From: an uncultured Angelakisella sp.
GTDB lineage: Bacteria; Bacillota; Clostridia; Oscillospirales; Ruminococcaceae
DNA: 22,348 bases
NCBI GenBank assembly: GCA_937914895.1
Contig: CALGIL010000274.1
Location: forward strand, 1 to 22,348
Direction: 5' to 3'
Positions within the stretch are counted from its first letter, which is position 1. Every line of letters begins with the position of its first letter. Of this stretch, positions 14,393-21,619 are shown piece after piece. The translations under genes were made by a program, and so were the position numbers. The notes below the pieces were generated by a model. The model had not been told where the DNA came from, did no database searches, and was given only the letters and a program-made list of their open reading frames with translations.

Positions 14393-15721
14393 ATGAAAAG
14401 GCTTTTAGCAATTCTCTTAGCTGCTTCGATGATGTTCGCCATGACGGCATGCGGCGGCACCGAAGCTCCGTCATCTCCTGCCTCCGGCCCCGACGCGGGG
14501 GAGCCCGCAGTTGACGAAGCCGCAAAGTACGCTGTTACCGAGCCCATCACCATCACCTGGTGGCACGCGCTGGAGACCCAGTATGACGGGCTTGTCGCCG
14601 AAATCGTGGACGAATTCAACAAGTCCCAGGACCTTATCACGGTTGAAGCGCAGTATATTGGCAGCTATTCCGAGATTAACGAGGCCCTTGTGGCCGCCCA
14701 TGCGGCAGGCTCCGGCCTTCCCGCGGTGGTGGTTGCCAATACCGACTATGTTGCAAGCTATGGCGCCAACGGCGTTTACGAGGACCTGACCCCCTACATT
14801 GCGGCCACCAAATACGACGTGGACGACTTTGCCGTCGGTCTGCTGGAGTCTGCAAAGTATGGCGACAAGCAGGTCTCCCTGCCCTTCCTGCACTCCACCC
14901 AGATTATTTATTACAATAAGGACATGGCCCAAAAGGCAGGCATTACCGTCCCCACCGTCATCACCGACTTTGACGCGTTCCTTCAGGATGCGGCCAAGGC
15001 TTCGGGCGGCGTAGGGACCATCATCCCCGGCTGGGACCAGTGGTACTTCGAGACCCTGTACCTCAACGAGGGCGTCAAGATCATCACCGACGACAACACC
15101 TGCGACCTTAACAGCGACACCGCCAAGGGTGTTACCGCCAAGCTGCAGCAGTGGTGCAAGGACGGCGTGGCCACCTGGGCCTTTGGTAAGGACGCCTCCG
15201 CCAACATGCGCCAGAGCTTCTACGACGGCAAAACCTTCAGCGTGCTGCACACCTCCTCGCTGTACAACAACTATGTGGACAACTGCGACTTTGAGGTAGG
15301 CATGGCCTGGTACCCCGCGGGCACCACCGGCGCCAAGGATTCCGAGGTGGGCGGCTGCGTCCTGGGCATTCCCGCCAAGGTTGACCAGAAGACCAAAAAT
15401 GCCGCCTGGGTGTTCCTGCAGTATCTGTGCGGCAAGGACGTCAACATGAAGTGGGCCGAGGGCACCGGCTATACCCCCACCCGCAACTCTGTCCTGCAAA
15501 CCGACGAAGGCAAGGATTTCCTGGCCAAAAAGCCCGAGTTTAAGGCGGTCTTTGATAACCTGGACCTCATTAAGCCCCGCATCCAGAACGCGGCCTGGGC
15601 CCAGCTTGCCACCACCTGGAAGAACTATATGAACGAAATGATGGCGGAGCAGGCGGACATCAATACGAAGTCCGACGATATGGTCGTGGAGATCAATGAA
15701 ATTCTTGAGGACAGCAAATAA
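14393..15721 (+). CDS. ugpB: ABC transporter substrate-binding lipoprotein, UgpB-like
   Basis: Captures substrate outside the membrane for the permease pair encoded next. Length 442 aa. Signal peptide MKRLLAILLAASMMFAMTAC with a lipobox ending at Cys20, then a Ser/Pro/Gly-rich linker. The mature part opens with ITWWHALE and has LPFLHSTQIIYYNKDMAQKAG, GCVLGIPA and GTGYTPTR, which parallel the order of motifs I recall in E. coli UgpB (FWHSME, FNSSTPVLYYNKDAFKKAG, GGASLWV, TGYLPI). AGGGAGAGAG lies before the ATG at 14393. The neighbouring GDPD supports glycerol-3-phosphate or glycerophosphodiesters as substrate. The family is certain, the substrate inferred; a plain sugar remains possible. Confidence 0.85.
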   Translation: MKRLLAILLAASMMFAMTACGGTEAPSSPASGPDAGEPAVDEAAKYAVTEPITITWWHALETQYDGLVAEIVDEFNKSQDLITVEAQYIGSYSEINEALVAAHAAGSGLPAVVVANTDYVASYGANGVYEDLTPYIAATKYDVDDFAVGLLESAKYGDKQVSLPFLHSTQIIYYNKDMAQKAGITVPTVITDFDAFLQDAAKASGGVGTIIPGWDQWYFETLYLNEGVKIITDDNTCDLNSDTAKGVTAKLQQWCKDGVATWAFGKDASANMRQSFYDGKTFSVLHTSSLYNNYVDNCDFEVGMAWYPAGTTGAKDSEVGGCVLGIPAKVDQKTKNAAWVFLQYLCGKDVNMKWAEGTGYTPTRNSVLQTDEGKDFLAKKPEFKAVFDNLDLIKPRIQNAAWAQLATTWKNYMNEMMAEQADINTKSDDMVVEINEILEDSK

Positions 15722-15751
15722 ACCGTGTCCTCAGCGGCGGGATAACATCGT

Positions 15752-15788
15752 CACTTGGGTGCAACATATCGCTTGTTGCACCCAAGTG
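15752..15788 (+). promoter_or_regulatory. Intra-operon hairpin between binding protein and permease genes
   Basis: Perfect 15-bp stem (CACTTGGGTGCAACA at 15752-15766 against 15774-15788) with a 7-base loop and no T-run after it. At this place such hairpins usually protect the upstream mRNA end or attenuate read-through, giving more binding protein than permease. Confidence 0.7.
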
Positions 15789-15823
15789 CCATTCAAGGCA
15801 AATCTTCGAAAGGACCGTTGGTT

Positions 15824-16732
15824 ATGGCTGGAAAACCCATGCTAAAGCCCAAAACCAAAAGCGCTGTCGGCGACTTTCTCTTTGTTGTTCCGGCGCTGGC
15901 GCTGCTTTTGTGCTTTACCTACTATCCCATCTGCAAGCTTGTGGAGATCAGCTTTACAGACTGGAACCTCCTAAGCGACGACTTTACTTATGTCGGCTTT
16001 AAAAACTGGAAATGGCTGTTTGCCGGCACCGGCGCCAAGTATCTGTGGAACTCCCTGAAGGTGACCTTTTTGTATTCCCTTGGGGAGCTTGCCGTCACCA
16101 TTGTGGGCGGCATGCTGTTCGCGCTGCTGTTTAACCGCATGAGCAGAAGCTTCGGCATGATGCGGGCCTTTGTCTTCATGCCCAAATATGTGGCCATGTC
16201 CTCGGCGGCGGTCATCTTTTTGTGGATGCTCAACACCGAATACGGCGTCGTCAACTACCTGCTTAAGCTCATTCATCTGACGCCGGTGGACTGGCTTAAC
16301 CAAAAGAGCACCGCGCTGCTTTCGGTTTTGATGCTCACCGGCTGGCGCGTCATCGGCTATGGCATGATGATCTATATTTCCGCCATGGCGGGCATTTCAA
16401 AGGATTATTACGAGGCGGCCTCTCTGGACGGCGCCAGCTCCTCCCAGCAGTTTTTCCGCATTACGCTGCCGCTGCTGTCGCCCACAACGCTGTTTTTGCT
16501 GGTGACCACCTTCCTGTCCTCCATGAAGGTCTTCCAGTCGGTGGATATTCTGACCGAGGGCGGGCCGTCCCGTGCCACCGAGGTGTTTGTGTACCTGATT
16601 TACCGCTATGCCATGGTGGACTTCCGCATGGACCGGGCGGCGACGGCGGCAGTGATGTTCTTTGTCATCCTGCTGGTCATCACCATTGCCACCATGCGGG
16701 TGTCCAACAACAATATTACCTATGATTCGTAA
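15824..16732 (+). CDS. ugpA: ABC transporter permease, UgpA-like
   Basis: Inner-membrane permease of 302 aa, one half of the translocation channel. Six hydrophobic segments, the first at about residues 18-40. The cytoplasmic EAA loop that docks the ATPase is clear at 197-220 (EAASLDGASSSQQFFRITLP). FQSVDILTEGGPSRAT near the C-terminus is typical of the MalF/UgpA branch of CUT1 transporters. Start: ATG at 15824 with AAAGGA 9 bases upstream; the frame is open further upstream only through the hairpin. No ATPase gene follows in this operon. The substrate follows from the binding protein. Confidence 0.87.
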   Translation: MAGKPMLKPKTKSAVGDFLFVVPALALLLCFTYYPICKLVEISFTDWNLLSDDFTYVGFKNWKWLFAGTGAKYLWNSLKVTFLYSLGELAVTIVGGMLFALLFNRMSRSFGMMRAFVFMPKYVAMSSAAVIFLWMLNTEYGVVNYLLKLIHLTPVDWLNQKSTALLSVLMLTGWRVIGYGMMIYISAMAGISKDYYEAASLDGASSSQQFFRITLPLLSPTTLFLLVTTFLSSMKVFQSVDILTEGGPSRATEVFVYLIYRYAMVDFRMDRAATAAVMFFVILLVITIATMRVSNNNITYDS

Positions 16733-16747
16733 AGGGGGTGGCATGAA

Positions 16748-17617
16748 ATGAAAAAAGAACCTCAGGTTGAAAGCGGCAGGGCCATAGGCGGCTCCAAGGT
16801 CTGGCGGGTTGTGCAGCCCATCCTTGCCGTCATTGTCACAGTCATCATGCTGTTCCCCATCTACTGGATGATCGTCACCTCCTTTAAGTCGGCGGAGGAA
16901 GCGCAGCTTTTGATTCCCACCCTGTTCCCCAAAAGCTTTCACCCCGAAAATTACCTGTATGTTTTGGGCCGCGCAAACTTTTTAAAGTATTACTGGAACA
17001 CCATCGTCATGACGGCGGGCATCCTGTTTTTGCAGGTGGGCACCGGCGTGCTGGCGGCCTACGGCTTTGCCAAGGGGACATTTAAGGGCAGAAGCGCCAT
17101 GTTCTATGTGGTGCTGGGCGCCCTGATGATCCCCCTCCAGGTCACCTTTATCCCCCTGTATATGCTGTGCGCAAAATGGAATTTAACCGACACCTTTTTG
17201 GGGCTGATTCTTCCGGAGGCGGTGTCCGCCTACTACATCTTCATGATGCGCAACACCTTTATGTCCATTGACAACAGCTATATCGACGCGGGCAAGATTG
17301 ACGGCCTGGGCAGACTGGGCACCATTTGGTATGTGCTGATGCCCATGAGCAAGGCGACGCTGTTTACCGTGACCCTGGTCACCTTTACCAACGGCTGGAA
17401 CTCCTATTTCTGGCCCAAGATCATCGCGAAAAACGAGGTCCGCCGTGTTTTGACGGTCGGTCTGGCCCAGCTGAAAAACACCTTTGCGGGACAGGCGGTC
17501 TCCAACTACCATCAGATTATGGCCGGCGCGGTACTGACCATTCTCCCGGTCATTATCCTGTTTTTGATCTTCCAAAAATATATGATGACCGGCTATTCCA
17601 AGTCCGCGATGAAATGA
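16748..17617 (+). CDS. ugpE: ABC transporter permease, UgpE-like
   Basis: Second permease subunit, 289 aa, with six hydrophobic segments (first at about 20-45). The EAA-type loop at 180-203 reads DAGKIDGLGRLGTIWYVLMP, and GWNSYFWP at 216-223 closely resembles GWNQYLWP of UgpE as I recall it. A GGGGGTGG site lies upstream of the ATG, 15 bases after the previous stop. It is followed at once by a strong terminator-like hairpin before the MBL lipoprotein gene. CUT1-family permease is certain; the glycerol-3-phosphate assignment is inference. Confidence 0.88.
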   Translation: MKKEPQVESGRAIGGSKVWRVVQPILAVIVTVIMLFPIYWMIVTSFKSAEEAQLLIPTLFPKSFHPENYLYVLGRANFLKYYWNTIVMTAGILFLQVGTGVLAAYGFAKGTFKGRSAMFYVVLGALMIPLQVTFIPLYMLCAKWNLTDTFLGLILPEAVSAYYIFMMRNTFMSIDNSYIDAGKIDGLGRLGTIWYVLMPMSKATLFTVTLVTFTNGWNSYFWPKIIAKNEVRRVLTVGLAQLKNTFAGQAVSNYHQIMAGAVLTILPVIILFLIFQKYMMTGYSKSAMK

Positions 17618-17618
17618 A

Positions 17619-17654
17619 AAAAAGCTGCGGTCTGACAGCGGGCCGCAGCTTTTT
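17619..17654 (+). terminator. Hairpin terminator after the UgpE-like gene
   Basis: AAAAAGCTGCGG at 17619-17630 pairs with CCGCAGCTTTTT at 17643-17654, ending in a five-T run. It starts 1 base after the permease stop codon and only 25 bases before the MBL lipoprotein start, so that gene depends on partial read-through or an unseen promoter. Confidence 0.8.
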
Positions 17655-17679
17655 GGCGTGCAAAAGGAGCATTTTTACA

Positions 17680-18687
17680 ATGAAAGTAAAATTTTTAGCG
17701 GTACTGGCCGCCCTGGCCATGATCCTTTCCCTTATGGGATGCACGGCGCAGCCCGGCGACGCGCAGGGCCAAAGCGCCGGCTCGCCGGCATCGGGGGACG
17801 GGGCGGGGTCTTCCCAGCAGCAGGCGGCCGACCGGTACGCCCAGGTTATCCAGACACCCGAAGGCAAGCTGACCATCTACTTCTTCCAGCTGGACTTCCA
17901 CCAGGGCGACACCGACAAATCGGGGGACTGCTCGCTGCTCATCTCGCCGGACGGGCAGACCATGCTTGTCGATGCCGGCAATGTCAGCTGCGGCGGCCAG
18001 GTGCTGGGTTATCTGAAGGACCTGGGCATTACCAAAATTGACTACCTGGTGGCGTCCCATCCCCATATCGACCACATCGGGTCCATGGTGGAGGTTGTAA
18101 AAGAGCACGAGATTGGCATGCATTACCGCACGGCGCTGGAATATGTAACCAATACCTATGTGGACTACAATGCCTACTTCCAAAAGAACAAGATTCCCAC
18201 GACGTATCTGCACGAGGGAGACGAATTTGACTTTGGGCAGTATGTTCACGTCACCGTGCTCAACCCGCCGGAGGAGATTGAATACCCCAAGAATTATCCC
18301 GACCAAAGCACCCAGTTTGTCAACAATACCTCCATCGCCCTGCGCTTTGACTATGGTCAGTCCACCTATCTCAGCTGCGGCGACCTGTATCAGGGCAGGG
18401 AAAAGGAGCTGCTGGAAAAATACCCGGACCTGGTGGACGTGGATGTGGCCAAGGCAAACCACCATGGAAAGGATACGTCAAACAGCACCCGCTGGGTAAA
18501 GGCGGTGTCCCCCCGGTATGTGGTGGCCATGAGCGACGACATCGGCTCCATGAGCATTTATGAGCGGTATCAAAAAAATGGGGCGCTGTATTATAATACC
18601 TCCTACGACGGGGTCGTGCGCATTACCATGGACGACCAAAAGAATTATGAGGTTCTGACACAGTACGACAGCTGGCTGCGGGAGTAG
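17680..18687 (+). CDS. Secreted ComEC-like metallo-beta-lactamase lipoprotein
   Basis: Extracytoplasmic MBL-fold hydrolase of 335 aa anchored as a lipoprotein: signal peptide to Gly20, lipobox LMGC with Cys21, and a Gly/Ser/Gln-rich linker to about residue 50. The domain belongs to the ComEC/Rec2 MBL type: FHQGDTDKSGDCSLLI, a second block MLVDAG, HxHxDH at His127, His129, Asp131, His132, Asp235 in SCGD, and KANHHGKDTSNS with His261-His262. Relatives cut phosphodiester bonds, mostly in nucleic acids. AAAGGAG precedes the ATG by 10 bases. Its place behind the UgpBAE-like genes suggests it may release importable phosphodiester or phospho-compounds outside the cell; this is inference, and a DNA substrate is equally possible. 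Confidence 0.87.
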   Translation: MKVKFLAVLAALAMILSLMGCTAQPGDAQGQSAGSPASGDGAGSSQQQAADRYAQVIQTPEGKLTIYFFQLDFHQGDTDKSGDCSLLISPDGQTMLVDAGNVSCGGQVLGYLKDLGITKIDYLVASHPHIDHIGSMVEVVKEHEIGMHYRTALEYVTNTYVDYNAYFQKNKIPTTYLHEGDEFDFGQYVHVTVLNPPEEIEYPKNYPDQSTQFVNNTSIALRFDYGQSTYLSCGDLYQGREKELLEKYPDLVDVDVAKANHHGKDTSNSTRWVKAVSPRYVVAMSDDIGSMSIYERYQKNGALYYNTSYDGVVRITMDDQKNYEVLTQYDSWLRE

Positions 18688-18722
18688 CCGCCGTCCACTG
18701 CCCGGGGGACAAAAGGCGTACC

Positions 18723-18751
18723 AAAGCCCGGCATGGTACATGCCGGGCTTT
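18723..18751. terminator. Bidirectional terminator between convergent genes
   Basis: 13-bp perfect stem, AAAGCCCGGCATG at 18723-18735 against 18739-18751, with loop GTA and A/T ends on both sides. Its right end touches the stop codon of the minus-strand DeoR gene. Confidence 0.8.
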
Positions 18752-19500
18752 TACGGGGGCGATACCTGGAGGGTCTTGGGGGCCAGCTCCCTTGGGACAT
18801 CCGGCAGGTCGGTGATGAACAGATCGATCTGGCTTGCGGTAAAGGCGCTGCGCAAGGCCGTTTTGTCCAGCTTGTCGCCGGTGAACATACAGATCCGCTT
18901 TTTGGCGCGCAGCATGGCCGCCTTTACCACCGACGCCACCTGGGCGGAGTTGTAGCCGATAACCCCCTGGGAGGAGATGGCGTGACAGGAGAAAAAAGCC
19001 TTGTCGTAATAAAAGCTGCTGATCAGCTCGATGGCGTCGTTGCCGTAAAGGGCGCCGTTGCGCTGGACATAAAGTCCGCCGCTGCCGTAAATGGTATTGC
19101 CGCCGCCCGAAAGCAGGCTGACCATCTGCATACTGTTTGTGACCACCGTCAGGTTTTTCTTTTCGCGCAAAAAGGCCGCCATGGGTAAAACGGTGCTGGA
19201 CGCGGACAAAAACAGCACATCCCCGTCGCTCACCAGCTCGGCGGCCCTTTGTGCCACAGCCGTTTTGGGTTCCGCCAGCGGGTCTGCGCCAAGCCCGACG
19301 GGGGTTTGCACCTCCGCCTCCGATTTTGCAATGGCGCCGCCATGGCTGCGCACAATCAGACCGCGGCGGTCCAGCTCGGCAAGGTCGCGCCGGACCGTGG
19401 ACAGGCTGACATACAGGGTGTTCTTCAGCTCCTCGGAGGTCACAAACTTTTTTTCGTTTATCATGGACAGGATCTGTGCCAGGCGTTCTTCCTGAAACAT
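18751..19500 (-). CDS. DeoR-family transcriptional regulator (second of a tandem pair)
   Basis: Regulator of 249 aa. The N-terminal DeoR HTH is clear: RLAQILSMINEKKFVTSEELKN, VSLSTVRRDLAELDRRG, then VRSHGGA. The C-terminal sugar-phosphate domain is recognisable (KTAVAQRAAELVSDGDVLF, VVTNS), but the usual LDSGTT loop reads LSASST, without the Asp, and the DxSK block is replaced by FTGDKLDKTA. It may therefore bind a different ligand. Start: ATG at 19500 with GGGAGGTG close upstream; the open frame further upstream overlaps the other DeoR gene. It lies 19 bases after the first DeoR gene and is probably co-transcribed with it. Confidence 0.9.
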   Translation of the reverse strand: MFQEERLAQILSMINEKKFVTSEELKNTLYVSLSTVRRDLAELDRRGLIVRSHGGAIAKSEAEVQTPVGLGADPLAEPKTAVAQRAAELVSDGDVLFLSASSTVLPMAAFLREKKNLTVVTNSMQMVSLLSGGGNTIYGSGGLYVQRNGALYGNDAIELISSFYYDKAFFSCHAISSQGVIGYNSAQVASVVKAAMLRAKKRICMFTGDKLDKTALRSAFTASQIDLFITDLPDVPRELAPKTLQVSPP

Positions 19501-19519
19501 AAAGCACCTCCCATGGCCG

Positions 19520-20257
19520 TTATACGCGCAGGACGGTTGCCCGGGTGTTTTGGGGATAGACGGGGTCGTCGGTGACAATAAAGTCAAACTCGTCGATATG
19601 CGCAATGTTAAAGGACCTGTCAAGATTCATTTTTGACCGGTCGCACAGCAGAATGTTTTGGGCGGAGTGGGAAAACACCACCCGGCGCAGCGAGGCGGCC
19701 CGATGCACCGTTTCGGCGGCGTAGCCCTGCTTTGTCACCGCCACGCTGGACAGAAACGAAGCGTCAAAATTATATCTTCTCACCATTTCCTCGGCCGTGC
19801 TGCCCGCAAAGGCATGGGAGCGGTCAGAAAACTCTCCGCCGATGAGGATCAGCCTGATGCCGCTGCCGCCGAGCTTGGAGGCCACCGCAATGCTGTTGGT
19901 GATGACGGTCAGGTTGCTTTTATAGGCAAGATAATCGGTCATAAACAGGGTGGTGGACGACGAATCCAGAAAAATGACGCTGTTGTCGCCCACCAGCTTT
20001 GCGGCCTCCCGGGAAATGATGCTTTTGGCCTCGGCATGAATGCTGGTCCGGAACGAGATGTAGGGGTCGGAATGCAGCTCGGAAATGGGGATGACGCCGT
20101 TTTTGCTGCACACCACCATTTCGCGGACGGAAAGCTCGGCCAAATCGCGGCGGATGGTGGAGGAGCTGACGTCCAGGATTTGGGCCAGCTCGGCAATGGT
20201 ACAGAATTTCTTCTCGTGCAGGGTTTCCATGATGATTCTTATGCGCTGTTCCTTCAA
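19520..20257 (-). CDS. DeoR-family transcriptional regulator (first of a tandem pair)
   Basis: Regulator of 245 aa with a DeoR HTH (TIAELAQILDVSSSTIRRDLAEL) and the sugar-phosphate sensor with its normal blocks: KSIISREAAKLV, FLDSSSTT, VITNSIAVA, LIGGEFSDRSHAFAG and LLCDRSKMNLDRSF. The start is a TTG at 20257 preceded by GGGAGGG; starting here keeps the RIRIIMETLHEKKF helix that DeoR proteins normally have, which the next ATG (20230) would cut. It heads the two-regulator operon and diverges from the PHP gene. The GlpR/GlcR branch of the family senses phosphorylated sugars or glycerol phosphate, which would suit the ugp-like locus, but this is inference. Confidence 0.92.
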   Translation of the reverse strand: MKEQRIRIIMETLHEKKFCTIAELAQILDVSSSTIRRDLAELSVREMVVCSKNGVIPISELHSDPYISFRTSIHAEAKSIISREAAKLVGDNSVIFLDSSSTTLFMTDYLAYKSNLTVITNSIAVASKLGGSGIRLILIGGEFSDRSHAFAGSTAEEMVRRYNFDASFLSSVAVTKQGYAAETVHRAASLRRVVFSHSAQNILLCDRSKMNLDRSFNIAHIDEFDFIVTDDPVYPQNTRATVLRV

Positions 20258-20299
20258 GTCCCTCCCGCTCCTTTCCGCCGCGCCGCTTTATCGTCCTAT

Positions 20300-20328
20300 A
20301 TCGTATCAAATCAAAAAATCAAAGTCAA
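20300..20328 (-). promoter_or_regulatory. Promoter of the DeoR pair with ATCAAA repeats
   Basis: Minus strand: -35 TTGACT at 20328-20323, a 17-base spacer, -10 TACGAT at 20305-20300. On the plus strand the spacer holds ATCAAA at 20305, 20310 and 20318, three direct copies that could be an autoregulatory operator. No clear plus-strand promoter for the PHP gene was found in 20258-20383. Confidence 0.6.
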
Positions 20329-20383
20329 GAAAAGTCCCCAGGGGCAAAACCAATGCCTCAAACTAACAAGAAGGTGTCAATCA

Positions 20384-21400
20384 GTGGTTGAGTTTATTTC
20401 CAAAAGCAAACAGCAGTACAAGGCCAATCTGCACTGTCACAGCACCCTTTCGGACGGCCATCTTACCCCGCCGCAGCTGAAAGAGGCCTATCGGAACAGC
20501 GGCTATTCCATCCTGGCCATTACGGACCACGAAGTCCCCCGGGACCACCGCGCCATGGACGAAGAGGATTTTATGCTGCTGACCGCCTACGAGGCCTACA
20601 TCCGCCCCGAGCCGAAATCCAATGCGTATCTGCCCGAGGTGCACCTGAACCTGTTTGCCCGCCAGCCGGACAACCTGAAAATGGTGTGCTATAATCCCGC
20701 CTACTGCAAATATCTGACGGAGGAGCAGCAGGCTGCCCTGGAAAAGGTGGGCGGCACCCAGCCCCGCCGCTACCAGCGCCAATATATCCAGCAGTTTATC
20801 CATACGGCGGTGGAAAACGGGTATCTGGTCAGCTATAACCATCCCTGCTGGTCCATGGAGGACGTGGACGAGATTCTTGCCTACGAAGGCTGCTTCAGCC
20901 TGGAGATGTGCAATTACTGCTCCTACGTATCCAACCGCTACGAGCATAACGAGATGCTGTACGACATGATGCTGCGGCGCGGAAAGCGCATCTTCTGCCA
21001 CGGCGGCGACGATAACCACAATGCAAGGCCCCCGGATGATTTTCTGTCCGATTCCTTTGGCGCGTTTACCATGATTTACCCGGAGCGGTTTGACTATGCC
21101 TCGGTGATGGGTGCGCTGGAAAAAGGCGATTTTTATGCCTCCATGGGCCCCCGCATCACCCGGCTTTGGATAGACGGACAGGCGAAAAAGGCACATCTGG
21201 AGGCGGAAGGCGGGGTGCAGCTTATTATGCACTGCGGCAGCAAAAGCCCCCGCAGCGTCTATCAAAAAGACGGGGGACCGGTGACTGCCGGGGAATTTGT
21301 CATCCCCGACGAGGCCAAATACCTGCGCTTTACGGTTATGGATGAAAAGGGGCGCACCGCCGATACCCGCGGATATTTCCGGGACGAATGGGATTTTTAA
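20384..21400 (+). CDS. PHP-domain metal-dependent phosphoesterase
   Basis: Predicted phosphoesterase of 338 aa. PHP motifs: HxH at His17 and His19 in NLHCHSTLSDG, Asp48-His49 in AITDHE, Glu70 in LTAYEAY, His87 in EVHLNLF, then YNHPCW and HGGDDNH for the later metal ligands. A C-terminal domain of about 100 residues after SMGPRI follows the PHP fold. Start: GTG at 20384 with AAGGTG 7 bases upstream; the long open frame before it runs over the divergent promoter and regulator genes and is not coding. Relatives hydrolyse phosphate esters such as histidinol phosphate, nucleotides or cyclic phosphodiesters. Its neighbours suggest a phosphorylated polyol or phosphodiester, by inference. Confidence 0.9.
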   Translation: MVEFISKSKQQYKANLHCHSTLSDGHLTPPQLKEAYRNSGYSILAITDHEVPRDHRAMDEEDFMLLTAYEAYIRPEPKSNAYLPEVHLNLFARQPDNLKMVCYNPAYCKYLTEEQQAALEKVGGTQPRRYQRQYIQQFIHTAVENGYLVSYNHPCWSMEDVDEILAYEGCFSLEMCNYCSYVSNRYEHNEMLYDMMLRRGKRIFCHGGDDNHNARPPDDFLSDSFGAFTMIYPERFDYASVMGALEKGDFYASMGPRITRLWIDGQAKKAHLEAEGGVQLIMHCGSKSPRSVYQKDGGPVTAGEFVIPDEAKYLRFTVMDEKGRTADTRGYFRDEWDF

Positions 21401-21409
21401 GATGCCCAC

Positions 21410-21596
21410 AAAGGGTTTGGGGCACCCAAGGGGTCTGGGGCGCCCGTGGGGCGTCCGGGCTGTCCAAGGGGCCTGGGGGTGTCCGCGAAGCGTCCGAGAT
21501 GTCCGCGGGGCTTGGATACCCGCGAGAGGTCCAGAGTATCCAGGAGGTTTGAATACCCGCAAGATGCCTGGGGTGACCAAGGGGTTCTGGACACCC
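21410..21596. repeat. Degenerate tandem repeat array, 10 units of 17-20 bases
   Basis: Ten units fill most of the gap between the convergent PHP and AraC genes. Each ends in CCC, TCC or ACC and starts with an A/G-rich block: AAAGGGTTTGGGGCACCC (21410-21427), AAGGGGTCTGGGGCGCCC (21428-21445), then units at 21446, 21466, 21485, 21505, 21522, 21542, 21559 and 21579. From the third unit on, a 20-base unit (ends TGTCC, TATCC or TGACC) alternates with a 17-19-base unit (mostly ends ACCC), making a higher-order repeat of 37-39 bases. It is not a CRISPR array because the units adjoin without spacers. Confidence 0.7.
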
Positions 21597-21619
21597 GGGG
21601 CGGCGCCGGTGCTTCTGTC

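Noticed and set aside
20381..21580. Minus-strand open frame of 399 codons opposite the PHP gene and repeat array
   Set aside because: The start lies in the repeat array, the translation has no family features, and the PHP protein on the plus strand is well supported.
21410..21596. Possible CRISPR array
   Set aside because: Units adjoin directly and vary in length and sequence; there are no spacers and no cas genes.
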